Shown: positions 1 through 11,140, counted from the first letter of the stretch. The stretch: DNA of 64,000 nt from Kocuria massiliensis (GCF_900169715.1 NZ_LT835160.1:1-64000); one strand, 5' to 3'. Numbers and translations are program-made. Notes: generated from the sequence alone by a model not told the origin.

Positions 1-145
1 CAAACAACCATCACGGGGTGATGATCAAACGTTCATCAGGTCATGCTGAAACCAACAAGAATTTCTACAAAAAACATTGGTACAACATTCTATAAACAAA
101 GCACACTATTGAGTTCTCAAACAACGAACCACACGCCCACCAGAA
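1..145 (-). promoter_or_regulatory. rRNA operon leader (minus strand) with conserved antitermination/processing motif
   Basis: Read on the minus strand, positions 125-101 carry TTGAGAACTCAATAGTGTG preceded by GTTGT. This is the conserved boxA-like and processing element found before 16S rRNA genes in many actinobacteria. The 16S gene would begin just past the left edge, transcribed leftward, so only leader is in the window. The motif is read directly; the assignment rests on remembered family knowledge. The tyrS gene lying upstream is consistent with the rrn setting seen in relatives. Confidence 0.72.
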
Positions 146-487
146 TCACAACAAACCATCATGACCCCAGCCAACGCCGGTCACATCAACCATCACCACG
201 AAAAAGCGGCAACTTCTCTAACCTACCAGACCCGAAACCAGCCCGCAACCCCAACCCCGAACAACCACCAGAAGCACCTCACACACAGCAAGACACAACC
301 CAGCAATCTTCACCAGAGAAGGAAAAACGGCCGCACCAGAATCGAATCAACAGCAGAACCTGTCAGAACAAGTCCCCCGCACCTCGCGGCGACAAGAAAA
401 GACTTTACACACACGTGAACAACCACAGCAACTCGAAACCACGTGAAACACACCACACCCCCAACAAGCCCGGTATATCAACGAAGA
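146..487 (-). other. G/T-rich non-coding stretch upstream of the rrn leader
   Basis: The plus strand here is almost pure A and C for over 300 bases, so the minus strand is G/T-rich. Open frames through it translate to Pro/Thr/Asn/His-rich low-complexity sequence and are not credible proteins. It most likely holds the rrn promoter region and outer leader. I could not pick a convincing -35/-10 pair, so no promoter is called. Confidence 0.55.
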
Positions 488-525
488 ACGGCCCGGCCAC
501 CACTCTTCAGTGGGGGCCGGGCCGT
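488..525 (-). terminator. Intrinsic terminator after tyrS
   Basis: An 11-bp GC-rich inverted repeat (ACGGCCCGGCC at 488-498, complement at 515-525) is extended inward by CCACT/AGTGG around a short loop. It lies about 45 bases past the tyrS stop on the minus strand. The following tract is only mildly T-rich, as is common in actinobacteria. It would separate tyrS from the rrn operon. Confidence 0.75.
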
Positions 526-570
526 CGTCGCGTCAGTTGTCAGAAGTCAGCAAGGCTCGGTGCGGATGTG

Positions 571-1899
571 CTAGCTCCGCTCAACGGTCACCATCGCCAT
601 GTTCTTCTTCCCGCGCCTGATTACGGCGTACTTGCCCAAGAGGAGTTGGTCCTTCTCCACGGCGGCGTCTTCACCCTGTACTTTTTGGTTATTCACGGAG
701 GCACCACCTTCCTTCAGAGTCCGACGCGCAGCAGATTTGGATTCGCACAGACCAGTTGCCACGAGAAGGTGGATCAGGCTGAGGTCGTTGTCGTCGACGG
801 TTGCGTGCGGTAGCTCGGCCGTCGCCGCGGTCAGCGTCGACTCATCGAGGCTCGCGAAGTCACCCTTGCCAAAGAGTGCAGCTGAGGCTTCGATGACTTT
901 TTCGGTTGCTTCGACACCGTGAACGAGCGAGCACACTTCATAGGCCAGTGCCTTTTGCGCTTCTCGACGGAACGGTTCTTCCTCGGTCTGCCGACCTAGT
1001 TCTTCGATCTCGGCTCGGCTCTTGAAGGTAAACACCTTGAGCCGATCCACGACGTCGGCGTCCGCGGTGTTGAGCCAGAACTGGTAGAACGCGTACGGAC
1101 TCGTCAGATCCGGATCGAGCCAGATGGCATTGCCTTCGGATTTTCCGAATTTGGTGCCGTCGGAATTCGTGATGAGTGGAGTACCGATGGCGTGAACCGT
1201 TTGGCCCTCCACCTTGCGGATCAGCTCCGTACCCGAGGTCAGGTTGCCCCATTGATCCGATCCGCCCGACTGAAGCGTGCAACCGTATTGGCGGTACAGC
1301 TCGAGGAAGTCCATTCCTTGGAGGATCTGATAACTGAACTCCGTGTAGGAAATTCCTTCGTCAGAGTGGAGCCTCTTCGCGACGATTTCCTTCTTGATCA
1401 TGGTTCCGACGCGGAAGTTCTTGCCGATTTCCCTGAGAAAATCGATGGCGGAAAGGCCGCCCGTCCAATCCAAGTTGTTGACCATACGCGCGGCGTTGTC
1501 CCCCTCGAAGGAGAGGAAACGCTTGACCTGCCCTCGGAGGGCATCCACCCATTCGCTCACAACTTCGCGGGAGTTCAGGGTTCGTTCCGCGGTCTGACGA
1601 GGGTCGCCGATGAGTCCTGTGGAGCCGCCCACCAGCCCGAGGGGCTTATGGCCATCCAGCTGAAGTCGACGCATCAGCAAGAGTTGCACCAAATGCCCAA
1701 GGTGCAAAGACGCGGCCGTGGGGTCGAATCCGCAGTAATAGGTGACGGTCTCTTCGGCGAGAGACTTCTCGAGAGCCTCCTGATCCGTGGAGACATGGAC
1801 GAGCCCACGCCAGGTGAGTTCTTGCCATATATTGTCGAACGTCGGGTCGTTGGACTGCTCGTTGAGCCCGTGAACCGGCTTGACCACCTGTTGTTCCAT
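571..1899 (-). CDS. tyrS: Tyrosine--tRNA ligase
   Basis: Cytoplasmic class I synthetase that charges tRNA-Tyr with tyrosine at the expense of ATP. The 442-residue protein has the HIGH-type motif HLGH at about residues 66-69 and the KMSKS-type loop KFGKS at about 250-254, in the bacterial TyrRS arrangement. The C-terminus (about 370-440) looks like the S4-like RNA-binding domain. I chose the ATG at 1899, preceded by AGAAAAG; an in-frame GTG four codons upstream is possible. The gene is followed by a strong hairpin and then the rRNA operon leader. The preceding gene on the strand is the HelD-like helicase, about 60 bases away, so the two may be cotranscribed. Family assignment is secure; only the start is uncertain. 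Confidence 0.96.
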   Translation of the reverse strand: MEQQVVKPVHGLNEQSNDPTFDNIWQELTWRGLVHVSTDQEALEKSLAEETVTYYCGFDPTAASLHLGHLVQLLLMRRLQLDGHKPLGLVGGSTGLIGDPRQTAERTLNSREVVSEWVDALRGQVKRFLSFEGDNAARMVNNLDWTGGLSAIDFLREIGKNFRVGTMIKKEIVAKRLHSDEGISYTEFSYQILQGMDFLELYRQYGCTLQSGGSDQWGNLTSGTELIRKVEGQTVHAIGTPLITNSDGTKFGKSEGNAIWLDPDLTSPYAFYQFWLNTADADVVDRLKVFTFKSRAEIEELGRQTEEEPFRREAQKALAYEVCSLVHGVEATEKVIEASAALFGKGDFASLDESTLTAATAELPHATVDDNDLSLIHLLVATGLCESKSAARRTLKEGGASVNNQKVQGEDAAVEKDQLLLGKYAVIRRGKKNMAMVTVERS

Positions 1900-1959
1900 C
1901 ACTTTTCTCACATTACCATTCGTCGTTTGTCACGTTCCGTGACGATTCCTCGGCCAGGA

Positions 1960-4290
1960 TTATGCCTTCGCGTCCGCATCACACCAGTTCTCGAGGCCTG
2001 GTGGAAATTCGCGGGAGCCGACCAGAGCCAACCTCTGCGTCGGTCGGGTCATGCTCACATAAAGATCGCCCACGGTTCCGTGCGCCGCTTCCACAATGGA
2101 CGCCGGTTCGACGACGACCACGGTATCGAACTCCAACCCCTTCGCTTCCCAGGGGGATAGCACCAAAATCTGCCGTTCAAGCGCGGTTTCGGAGGTTCCC
2201 GCAAGATCGGCGAATTCTCGCCGGACCGCGGTCACGACCTCAGAATATTCGGGGCGAGCAACGATGACGCCGATCAACCCGCCGACCACAGCGTCGAGGT
2301 CTTCGCGGATCCGGCGAATCACCTCGTCGACGACGTCGTTCGAGCGGATCAGTGCCGGAGGCCACTCTCCCTCACGCACGGCTCGCGGAGCCGAGACGTC
2401 CAGCCCCGCCGCCTGCGCCACCGATACCGCGGCATCCGAAATCTGGGCGGGAGTACGGTAATTGACCGTCAATTCATCGAGACTGAATCGCTCACCCACA
2501 AAAGGTTCGAGCGCATCGGCCCAACTCGATGACGCTGCGGCCGCCGACGCCTGAGCGATGTCTCCCACCACGGTGAAGGATTTCATCGGGCATCGACGCA
2601 TCAATAGACGCCATTGCATGGGAGACAGTTCTTGGGCTTCATCGACGACGACGTGACCGTAAGCCCAGGTCCTATCGGACATGGCAGCTTCCGCGGCCGT
2701 CATCCTGACCGCACCAGCCTCGTTCATATCGGCCAGCATCTCGGCCGTTACGACACCGTTGAGGCCCATCTCTTCCAGGGCTGCGTCGACGTTTTCCATG
2801 GTCTTCGTCGCGTTTTCTAGGTTCGACTCGCGCTGAGCCGCGGCGCGTGCAGCTTGTTGCCCCACGGCCTGTTCGAAATCGCCGAGCAGTTCAGCGGCCT
2901 CGTCGAGAAGCGGAACATCCGCCTCAGTGAAAGGTGCGCCCCGATCCCGCAGCAAAGCTGCTCGATCTTCCCGGGTCAGTTTCTTCGCCGCCGATTCGAG
3001 ATACCGCTCCTTGGTGAAGAGGTCGTTGATGAGGGTCTCTGCCCGCAACGGCATCCACGCAAGATTCAGCGCGACTCGGACATCGTGGGATTGGCGAACA
3101 TCTTCCACCAGGTACGAGCGGTCCATGTCATTACCGCTCGACTCGTTGAGTTGTTGTTCGAGCTGGTCCGCCAATTCCTGCACGAGAATCTTGACGAAGG
3201 TCTCGCGCGCTTGGTTATGCGGCTTCCCCGTGGAGCGGGCCCGTTCACGAGCCCTTTTGACCGATTTGGGCGTGAGTTCCACGGTCGAGGAATCGATGCG
3301 TAGACGCTGGACCTGAGCCGGCACTTTTTGGCGGTCGGCAACGGCCCGTTTGATGACCTTGGCCATGTCGAGAGATCCCTTGATCTTCGCAACTCTTGGG
3401 TCAAGTTCCGGCACCGCCCGAATTCCCGGATACAGCGTGGCCAAGGACGCCATCACAACGCCCGTCTCCCCCAAGGACGGAAGAACGCGTTCGATGTACC
3501 ACATGAAGGAGGACGATGGCCCCACCACGAGGACACCCGATTTCTGGAGCCGTTCCCTGTTGGTATACAGCAGGTACGCGGCACGGTGCAGAGCCACTGC
3601 CGTTTTACCTGTGCCTGGACCGCCCTGAACTACGCGCACGCCGGGAAGGTCAGCCCTGATGATCCGATCCTGTTCCGCCTGAATCGTGGCGACGATATCG
3701 GTCATCCGACCGGTCCTCTTACGGTTGAGGGCCGCTAAGAGTGCGCCTTCACCGTGCAAAACCTCGTCATGCTCCAAGAACTCCGGGTCGAGAACATCAT
3801 CTTCAATATTCTTGAGCGTTCGCCTGTCCAAAATGAGGTGCCGACGACGCTGAACACCCTGCCGTTCGAAGGCCGTGGCTTGGTAAAACGTCCCGGCCTC
3901 CGGTGCGCGCCAATCCACCATGAGCCGTTCGTGGTGTTCATCAGCCATACCAATACGTCCGATGTATCGGGTGGATTCGTCGTCGAGATCCAAGCGTCCG
4001 AAGACCAAACGATTGTCCACGGCGTCGAGTTGTGCCAGGCGGTCCTCGTAAAAGGTTGCATACGCATCGCGTTCAGACCGGTTTTGGTGACTACCTGCAG
4101 AACCCACTCGGCGGGTCGCCGCAAGTTTCTCTCGGTTTTCCTCGCGTAATTCATCCAGCCGCCGGTAGAGCCGATCCACATAGGAGCGCTCGTGGTTCAT
4201 GGCCTCTTCGAGCTGGCGCTCATAGGCTTCGTGGGCTGGGCTTTCGTCAGGAACAGTGTGGTCCCCGGCGACCTCGTGGGTATGAGTCAT
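1960..4290 (-). CDS. HelD-like superfamily 1 helicase, RNA polymerase recycling factor
   Basis: A 776-residue UvrD/Rep-like ATPase. An N-terminal charged helical stretch (about 20-60) resembles the coiled-coil arm that HelD proteins push into RNA polymerase. Walker A GGPGTGKT is at residues 223-230, directly after a stretch typical of HelD, and a DEAQE Walker B lies in the C-terminal half, followed by helicase motifs such as VNYRTPAQI and WEAKGLEFDTVVV. HelD proteins release stalled RNA polymerase from DNA, and in some actinobacteria they add to rifampicin tolerance. I infer that role here. The start ATG at 4290 has GAGGGG about 11 bases upstream. It lies between apt and tyrS on the same strand. 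A generic DNA helicase is the alternative. Confidence 0.85.
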   Translation of the reverse strand: MTHTHEVAGDHTVPDESPAHEAYERQLEEAMNHERSYVDRLYRRLDELREENREKLAATRRVGSAGSHQNRSERDAYATFYEDRLAQLDAVDNRLVFGRLDLDDESTRYIGRIGMADEHHERLMVDWRAPEAGTFYQATAFERQGVQRRRHLILDRRTLKNIEDDVLDPEFLEHDEVLHGEGALLAALNRKRTGRMTDIVATIQAEQDRIIRADLPGVRVVQGGPGTGKTAVALHRAAYLLYTNRERLQKSGVLVVGPSSSFMWYIERVLPSLGETGVVMASLATLYPGIRAVPELDPRVAKIKGSLDMAKVIKRAVADRQKVPAQVQRLRIDSSTVELTPKSVKRARERARSTGKPHNQARETFVKILVQELADQLEQQLNESSGNDMDRSYLVEDVRQSHDVRVALNLAWMPLRAETLINDLFTKERYLESAAKKLTREDRAALLRDRGAPFTEADVPLLDEAAELLGDFEQAVGQQAARAAAQRESNLENATKTMENVDAALEEMGLNGVVTAEMLADMNEAGAVRMTAAEAAMSDRTWAYGHVVVDEAQELSPMQWRLLMRRCPMKSFTVVGDIAQASAAAASSSWADALEPFVGERFSLDELTVNYRTPAQISDAAVSVAQAAGLDVSAPRAVREGEWPPALIRSNDVVDEVIRRIREDLDAVVGGLIGVIVARPEYSEVVTAVRREFADLAGTSETALERQILVLSPWEAKGLEFDTVVVVEPASIVEAAHGTVGDLYVSMTRPTQRLALVGSREFPPGLENWCDADAKA

Positions 4291-4345
4291 GTGTGTGTTG
4301 AAACCCCTCGGAATTACCGTGACGTGAAACTAGGGACAATCGATC

Positions 4346-4897
4346 TTAGACCGTGTACAAGGCCTCAATCGCTTGACCACTCAAATTATTCCGACCGCTC
4401 AAACCATCGAGTTCCATGACCACACCGATGCCGGCTACCGCGAGACCGGCCCGCTCCATGAGCTTCACCGTAGCGCCCAAGGTGCCTCCGGTCGCGAGGA
4501 TGTCGTCCAGGATCAGGACCCGGGAACCTTCGGGAATATCGTCGCGGTGAATCTCCAAGGTAGCGGTCCCGTATTCGAGACTGTAGGACTCCGAGTACGT
4601 TTCCCGCGGAAGTTTGCCTTCCTTGCGAACTGGCATCACGCCGACGCCCGCCGCGTAGGCCGCCGCCGAAGCCAGCAGAAATCCTCGGGCCTCCACGCCC
4701 GCGACGACATCGAATTGGCCCTCAAAACGATGAAGCAAAGCGTCAATGACTTCACGGAATGCGGCGCCGTCGGCGAATAGCGGAGTCAAGTCCCGAAAAA
4801 TAATGCCGGGTTCCGGATAGTTGGGGATGACGGCGCAGACTTTCTCGATGGTCTGCACAACGCGTTCGTCGGCGGTGGGCGTGGTGAATTGGTTCAT
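4346..4897 (-). CDS. apt: Adenine phosphoribosyltransferase
   Basis: Purine salvage enzyme that makes AMP from adenine and PRPP in the cytoplasm. The family's N-terminal signature PNYPEPGIIFRDLTPLF is present, and the PRPP-binding loop reads LILDDILATGGT. The 183-residue length fits the family. The frame is open for 17 more codons upstream, but the ATG at 4897 matches the usual family start; the upstream Shine-Dalgarno sequence is weak. A long hairpin at 4964-5001 separates it from argH, so it probably has its own promoter in 4898-4963. In other bacteria apt often neighbours secDF or rel; that context is absent here. Confidence 0.94.
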   Translation of the reverse strand: MNQFTTPTADERVVQTIEKVCAVIPNYPEPGIIFRDLTPLFADGAAFREVIDALLHRFEGQFDVVAGVEARGFLLASAAAYAAGVGVMPVRKEGKLPRETYSESYSLEYGTATLEIHRDDIPEGSRVLILDDILATGGTLGATVKLMERAGLAVAGIGVVMELDGLSGRNNLSGQAIEALYTV

Positions 4898-4963
4898 TAA
4901 TCGCCTGTTTTCCGGGCACGCACAAGCCCTCATGATCTCAAAGTGCATCTCATAGATTACGCC

Positions 4964-5001
4964 AACACCGCCCCGGCAAGATACCTTGCCGGGGCGGTGT
5001 T
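4964..5001 (-). terminator. Intrinsic terminator after argH
   Basis: A perfect 17-bp inverted repeat (4964-4980 and 4985-5001) closes a four-base ATAC loop. It begins about 50 bases after the argH stop on the minus strand. No clear U-tract follows. It marks the end of the arginine unit before apt. Confidence 0.85.
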
Positions 5002-5053
5002 CCGATGCCTTGGCCCGAATCCGTGAACGCGGACGGCTCAGGTTCAGCGTGTC

Positions 5054-6616
<1,563 letters not shown>

Positions 6617-7822
6617 CTATTGTCCGCCGAGCTTCTGCTCGCGGCTTGATGCCACCTTCGACGACATTCCAAACAGCTCGATGAACCCGCGGGCGGCAGA
6701 CTGATCGAAGCTGTCGCCTTCGTCGTATGTTGCGAGGTTGAAATCATACAGCGAGGTTTCAGAGCGCCGTCCGGTCACGGTAGCGCGGCCGCCGTGCAAT
6801 TCCATCCGAATCTCGCCATTGACCATCTTTTGGGTGTCATCCACGAAGACGTCCAAGGACTTCTTCAGCGGGGAGAACCACTGACCGTCATAGACCAACT
6901 CGGTCCACCGCTGATCCACGGTCTTCTTGAAGCGTGCCTGCTCCCGTTCGATCGTGACGTTTTCAAGTTCCTTGTGCGCGGCGATCAACGCCATAGCGCC
7001 CGGAGCCTCATAGATTTCGCGGGACTTAATGCCCACCAGACGGTCTTCCACGACGTCGATCCGGCCAATGCCCTGGGCCCCTGCCCGACGATTCATGATC
7101 TGGATGGCTTCCAGAGGAGTCACGGTTTCGCCGTCGATGGCGACGGGAACTCCCTGGTCAAACGTGATCGTGACTTCGTCCACGGACGGCGGGAACGTCG
7201 GGTCGTCCGTGTAGTCGTAGACATCCTTGGTGGGCGCGTTCCAGATGTCTTCCAAGAATCCGGTTTCGACCGCGCGGCCCCACACGTTCTGGTCGATCGA
7301 GAACGGGTTGGACTTGGTGGTCACGATCGGAAGGTCGTTCCGCTCAGCGTAACCAATCGCTTTTTCACGGGTCAGCGCGAGGTCACGCACGGGTGCGATG
7401 CACTGAAGGTCCGGTCCCAGAGTCTGGATGCCGACCTCGAAACGCACCTGGTCATTACCCTTACCGGTACAACCGTGGGCGACGGTCGTCGCATTAAACT
7501 GCTTCGCCGCCTTGACCAAGTGCTTGACGATCACGGGGCGAGAAACCGCAGAAACCAACGGATACGCGTCCATATATAGCGCGTTGCTCTTCAGCGCGGG
7601 CATGCAATATTCGGTTGCAAATTCCTCGCGTGCGTCGGCCACGTACGCCTCGACGGCGCCGCAGTCCAAAGCCCGCTGGCGGATGGTCTCCAGGTCTTCG
7701 CCGCCCTGTCCGACGTCGACCGCCACGGCGATAACTTCTGCGCCCGTGGCTTCTCCGATCCATCCAATGGCCACGGAAGTATCCAGGCCTCCCGAATATG
7801 CCAGGACTACCCGATCCGTCAT
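6617..7822 (-). CDS. argG: Argininosuccinate synthase
   Basis: Joins citrulline and aspartate, with ATP cleaved to AMP, to form argininosuccinate in the cytoplasm. The N-terminus carries the ATP-binding P-loop-like motif AYSGGLDTS (residues 8-16), diagnostic of the family, and the 401-residue length is typical. The ATG at 7822 has GAAAGG eight bases upstream and is preferred over an in-frame GTG three codons earlier. The promoter region holds ArgR-type boxes at 7880-7914, so the gene is probably repressed by arginine through ArgR. A terminator separates it from argH. Confidence 0.96.
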   Translation of the reverse strand: MTDRVVLAYSGGLDTSVAIGWIGEATGAEVIAVAVDVGQGGEDLETIRQRALDCGAVEAYVADAREEFATEYCMPALKSNALYMDAYPLVSAVSRPVIVKHLVKAAKQFNATTVAHGCTGKGNDQVRFEVGIQTLGPDLQCIAPVRDLALTREKAIGYAERNDLPIVTTKSNPFSIDQNVWGRAVETGFLEDIWNAPTKDVYDYTDDPTFPPSVDEVTITFDQGVPVAIDGETVTPLEAIQIMNRRAGAQGIGRIDVVEDRLVGIKSREIYEAPGAMALIAAHKELENVTIEREQARFKKTVDQRWTELVYDGQWFSPLKKSLDVFVDDTQKMVNGEIRMELHGGRATVTGRRSETSLYDFNLATYDEGDSFDQSAARGFIELFGMSSKVASSREQKLGGQ

Positions 7823-7879
7823 GGTGTCCACCTTTCTCGCTGTGCGTCCCGCCTCCGGTGACGCTCGTGCCTCGTTCCT

Positions 7880-7914
7880 GTATGACTATACATCTTTTAT
7901 TGTATTTATACACA
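7880..7914 (-). promoter_or_regulatory. ARG boxes (ArgR operator) upstream of argG
   Basis: An AT-rich island in GC-rich DNA contains two imperfect palindromes: GTATGACTATAC at 7880-7891 and TGTATTTATACA at 7901-7912. Paired AT-rich palindromes of this type about 20 bases apart are the classic form of ArgR operators. Position before argG, with argR in the same window, supports the call. The divergent ankyrin gene starts about 90 bases away and may share the region. Confidence 0.7.
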
Positions 7915-8003
7915 TCGGGTGGGTCGAATCCCTCGCACCTGACAGGGCCTCCCGACGTCCGGTAAGGTTATTTTGAGTTATTCACAATAAATCAGGGAGC
8001 GTC

Positions 8004-8423
8004 ATGACCGATTCACCGCAAAATTCCCCTGAGCTCACGGACGAGGAGCTCGCGTTACTCCACCACATCTTTGATATGGCACGCGACGGTCAGGTCCAGG
8101 AGCTTCAGAGCGCCCTCGACCAGGGAGTGCCGGTCAACCTCACCAATTCCCGGGGCGACACATTGCTCATCTTGGCCGCCTACCGTGAACAACCGGAGGT
8201 CGTTTCGCTGCTAATAGAGCGAGGCGCGGACCTCGACCGGCTTAACGATCGCGGTCAGTCTGCCCTCGTCAGTGCGGTTTTCCGGAATAGAAGAGACATC
8301 GCGGAAGCCCTTCTGGATGCCGGTGCCGACGCAACGATCGGTTCCCAGACCCCAGCCGCCGTTGCGGAATTCTTCGACATCGAGGACATGAAGACCTTTC
8401 TCAGCGAGCGCGGGATCCGATAG
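8004..8423 (+). CDS. Small ankyrin-repeat protein
   Basis: A 139-residue protein with about three ankyrin repeats. The clearest units are around residues 45-75 (LTNSRGDTLLILAAYREQPE) and 78-110, each with the TxLxxAA-like helix and a GAD turn. It has no signal peptide or membrane segment, so it should be cytoplasmic and act by protein binding; the partner is unknown. The start has AGGGAG six bases upstream. It is the only plus-strand gene inside the arginine cluster, divergent from argG and convergent with argR, with 18 bases between stop codons. Shared promoter DNA with the argG operator could link its expression to arginine, but that is inference. Confidence 0.88.
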   Translation: MTDSPQNSPELTDEELALLHHIFDMARDGQVQELQSALDQGVPVNLTNSRGDTLLILAAYREQPEVVSLLIERGADLDRLNDRGQSALVSAVFRNRRDIAEALLDAGADATIGSQTPAAVAEFFDIEDMKTFLSERGIR

Positions 8424-8441
8424 CCCCAGCCACCGGGTCGC

Positions 8442-8930
8442 TCATTCCGACCACTCCAGGAAGCGTTGCGCCAAATCCGCACCGCCCTGAGGGTCCCTCG
8501 AGACCACCATCACGGTGTCGTCCCCCGCGATCGTGCCGATGGCTTCCGGAATTTCCGTGTGGTCTAAAGCTGAAGCCAAGAACTGCGCGGCACCCGCCGG
8601 AGTTCTCAGCATCACGATGTTGCCGCTGGACTCCGCCATGATCAGCAAGTCTCGGAAGAGGCTCTTGAGGCGATCGGGAGCGTCACCGTCGCGATCGCGA
8701 GCTGGGTCTGCTCCAGGGACCGCATAGACGAGGACCCCATCCGACCCTCGAATTCTCTCTGCCCCAATTTCGACAAGATCCCTCGACAACGTGGCCTGAG
8801 TGACCTGGACGCCGTCTTTCTCGAGATGATCCGCGAGCGCGGACTGCGAACGAATTTTTGACGATTCCAACAGGGCAATGATGCGAGCCTGCCGAGCGGC
8901 TTTCGTGGACGGAATTCCCATAATCTTCAT
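8442..8930 (-). CDS. argR: Arginine repressor ArgR
   Basis: Hexameric repressor that binds ARG boxes when loaded with arginine. The 162-residue protein has an N-terminal winged helix (about 15-60; SQSALADHL...VTQATLSRDL) and a C-terminal oligomerisation and arginine-binding domain with GTIAGDDT at 132-139, whose acidic pair contacts arginine in known ArgR proteins. Its ATG overlaps the argF stop as ATGA, so translation is probably coupled and the repressor is made as the last product of argCJBDFR. That gives a simple feedback loop through the boxes before argC and argG. Confidence 0.95.
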   Translation of the reverse strand: MKIMGIPSTKAARQARIIALLESSKIRSQSALADHLEKDGVQVTQATLSRDLVEIGAERIRGSDGVLVYAVPGADPARDRDGDAPDRLKSLFRDLLIMAESSGNIVMLRTPAGAAQFLASALDHTEIPEAIGTIAGDDTVMVVSRDPQGGADLAQRFLEWSE

Positions 8931-9871
8931 CGCTCCCTTGCATTGCGCGCCGACTCATTCATGAGCCAGGTCATGATGGCTTTTTGCGCGTGGACCCGAT
9001 TTCCAGCTTCTTGCCACACCACAGACCGTTCACCGTCGATCACGTCGGCCGTCACTTCTTTCCCTCGGTATGCGGGTAGGCAGTGCATAAAGATGGCCTC
9101 CGGTCCCGCCTGTTTCATCACGTCCTCATTCACCTGATAGGGCGCGAAGTCTTTTTCCCGTTGCCCCGTCGGGTCCGACTGCCCCATCGAAATCCACGTA
9201 TCCGTGACGACGATGTCCGCGCCCGCCACCGCTTCGCTCACATTCGTGGTCGCCCGAATCGTGGCTCCCGTCTGCGCCGCGCGTTCGCGGGCCGCGTCGA
9301 GAATATCTGATGCCGGTAGGTGGCCCTCGGGGCCGGCCACGTGAACATTCATTCCCGCCGTCGCTCCACCCAGCAGATACGAATTCGACATGTTGTTCGC
9401 GGCGTCTCCGAGATAGGCCATGGTCAAGCCTTCGGTCCGGCCGAAGCGCTCTCGAATGGTCAGCAAGTCTGCCAAGATCTGGCACGGATGATAGTCATCG
9501 GACAACGCATTAATCACCGGAACCGTGGCATTTTCGGCCATTTCTTCGAGACCCGATTGCTCAAAGGTGCGCCACACAATGGTCGCAACCATTTGGGACA
9601 ACACCTTGGAGGTGTCGGCCACGGACTCCTTATGTCCCAGTTGCGACTCGCCTGGATTCACGATGATCGGTGAACCGCCCAAGTCGGCAATTCCCGTGGC
9701 AAAAGAAAAACGCGTCCGGGTCGACGTCTTATCGAAGATGACGGCGACGCTCTGCGGTCCTTCGTATGGGCGATGAGCCCAACGATCCGCTTTCATCGCG
9801 ATGGCCAAATCCAAAACATCCGCTTGTTCAGCGGGCGTGAGGTCGGTGTCGAGCAGGAAATGCCGTGTCAT
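8927..9871 (-). CDS. argF: Ornithine carbamoyltransferase
   Basis: Makes citrulline from ornithine and carbamoyl phosphate in the cytoplasm. The 314-residue protein shows the carbamoyl-phosphate loop STRTR (50-54), HPCQ (128-131), the ornithine SMG loop (228-230) and HCLP (263-266) with the catalytic cysteine. It sits between argD and argR on the same strand. Its stop overlaps the argR start, and about 45 bases separate it from argD. The anabolic role follows from the biosynthetic operon; no arc genes are nearby. Confidence 0.96.
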   Translation of the reverse strand: MTRHFLLDTDLTPAEQADVLDLAIAMKADRWAHRPYEGPQSVAVIFDKTSTRTRFSFATGIADLGGSPIIVNPGESQLGHKESVADTSKVLSQMVATIVWRTFEQSGLEEMAENATVPVINALSDDYHPCQILADLLTIRERFGRTEGLTMAYLGDAANNMSNSYLLGGATAGMNVHVAGPEGHLPASDILDAARERAAQTGATIRATTNVSEAVAGADIVVTDTWISMGQSDPTGQREKDFAPYQVNEDVMKQAGPEAIFMHCLPAYRGKEVTADVIDGERSVVWQEAGNRVHAQKAIMTWLMNESARNARER

Positions 9872-9916
9872 GAGGGGTACTTCTCTTCCGATGGTCCTGG
9901 TGAATGTCGCGCGGCC

Positions 9917-11140
9917 TCAAGCGGACCGGGCGACCTCGATGATTCCGGGCAAGGCTTGCAAGAATTCGCGAACCTCGGCCTCCGTAATGATGAGGGGCGG
10001 TGCTAGACGCAGCGTTTCTGCCCCTGTCGCGTTGATGATGAATCCGTTCTTCCGCGCGGCGGACACCACGGCGGGTGCCAGACCCCCGGGGACTGAGCCG
10101 GCGTCGCGCAAGTCCATGGCCAGCAGGAGTCCTTCTCCTCGGACCGCAACGACGTCGTCCAGCGCCTCCAGACCACGGCGGAGAACCTCGCCCATTTCTC
10201 GCGCATTCGTCAGCAGGCCTTCATCCTCGATGGTTTCGATGGTCGCTAATCCTGCGGAAGTGGCCAATGGATTCCCACCGAACGTGGTTCCGTGGTTTCC
10301 GGGGCCAAGTACTCCCGTGGCCACGGATGTCATGGTCACCATGGCACCGATCGGGAAGCCTCCCCCGAGAGACTTCGCGAGTGTCACCGCATCGGGAGGG
10401 GTCTCCACCCCAAGCTCACGAGAACTCGCGAGCCACTGCCCCGTACGTCCCATGCCGCTCTGGACTTCATCGACGACCAACAGGGCACCGCATTCGGTAC
10501 TCCGCTTTCGGGCCTCGGCGAGAAAGCCCGTCGGCAGAGGACGAACACCGGCTTCACCTTGAATCGGTTCCAGAATGATCCCAGCAACGTTCTGATCCAT
10601 CACGCGGTTGAGAGCTTCAACGGTCGGTTCAATGAATTCCACTCCTCCGGGAAGAGGCTGGAACGGTGCCCGATAGGCTTCCTTCCAGGTGGCGGCGAGA
10701 GCCCCAGCCGTCCTGCCGTGGAATCCGTCCTGAAGGGCGATCACACGGGACTTCTTCGGTGACGCCGCGTTTCCGTGGGCCCGAATAAGCTTGAGGGCGG
10801 CCTCATTGGCTTCGGTCCCCGAATTGGCGAAAAAGACCTTGGAATCATCCGGTGCCGCAAGAATTTCCAGGAGCTTTCGTGCCAGTCCCACTTGGGACGG
10901 CGAGGTGAAGAAATTGGACACGTGCGCCATCTTGGCCGCTTGCTGGGTTACGGCCTCGACCCACCGCGGATGAGCGTGCCCGAGCGCGTTCACCGCAATT
11001 CCGCCGAGGAGATCGAGGTAGGTATTGCCGTCGGCATCCATGACCCGGCATCCGTGGCCTTCCGTTAACACCAGGGAGGGGTCTCCGAAAACGCCCAGGA
11101 GATCGTTTCGGTAAGCGGCCAGTAAGTCTTTCTGGGTCAT
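9917..11140 (-). CDS. argD: Acetylornithine aminotransferase
   Basis: PLP enzyme that transfers an amino group from glutamate to N-acetylglutamate semialdehyde, giving N-acetylornithine. The 407-residue class III aminotransferase has DEVQ at 224-227, where the aspartate contacts the PLP ring nitrogen, and the PLP lysine K256 in [10 protein letters not shown]. Its ATG overlaps the argB stop as ATGA (11140-11137), so the two are translationally coupled. In many bacteria the enzyme also serves as succinyldiaminopimelate aminotransferase in lysine synthesis, which could matter here because dapA, dapB and dapF are in the same window. Confidence 0.95.
   Translation of the reverse strand: MTQKDLLAAYRNDLLGVFGDPSLVLTEGHGCRVMDADGNTYLDLLGGIAVNALGHAHPRWVEAVTQQAAKMAHVSNFFTSPSQVGLARKLLEILAAPDDSKVFFANSGTEANEAALKLIRAHGNAASPKKSRVIALQDGFHGRTAGALAATWKEAYRAPFQPLPGGVEFIEPTVEALNRVMDQNVAGIILEPIQGEAGVRPLPTGFLAEARKRSTECGALLVVDEVQSGMGRTGQWLASSRELGVETPPDAVTLAKSLGGGFPIGAMVTMTSVATGVLGPGNHGTTFGGNPLATSAGLATIETIEDEGLLTNAREMGEVLRRGLEALDDVVAVRGEGLLLAMDLRDAGSVPGGLAPAVVSAARKNGFIINATGAETLRLAPPLIITEAEVREFLQALPGIIEVARSA

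Noticed and set aside
43-813. 256-codon plus-strand open frame over the rrn leader
   Set aside because: Low-complexity Pro/Thr/Asn/His translation from A/C-rich DNA; it runs into the 3' end of tyrS on the other strand and has no ribosome site.
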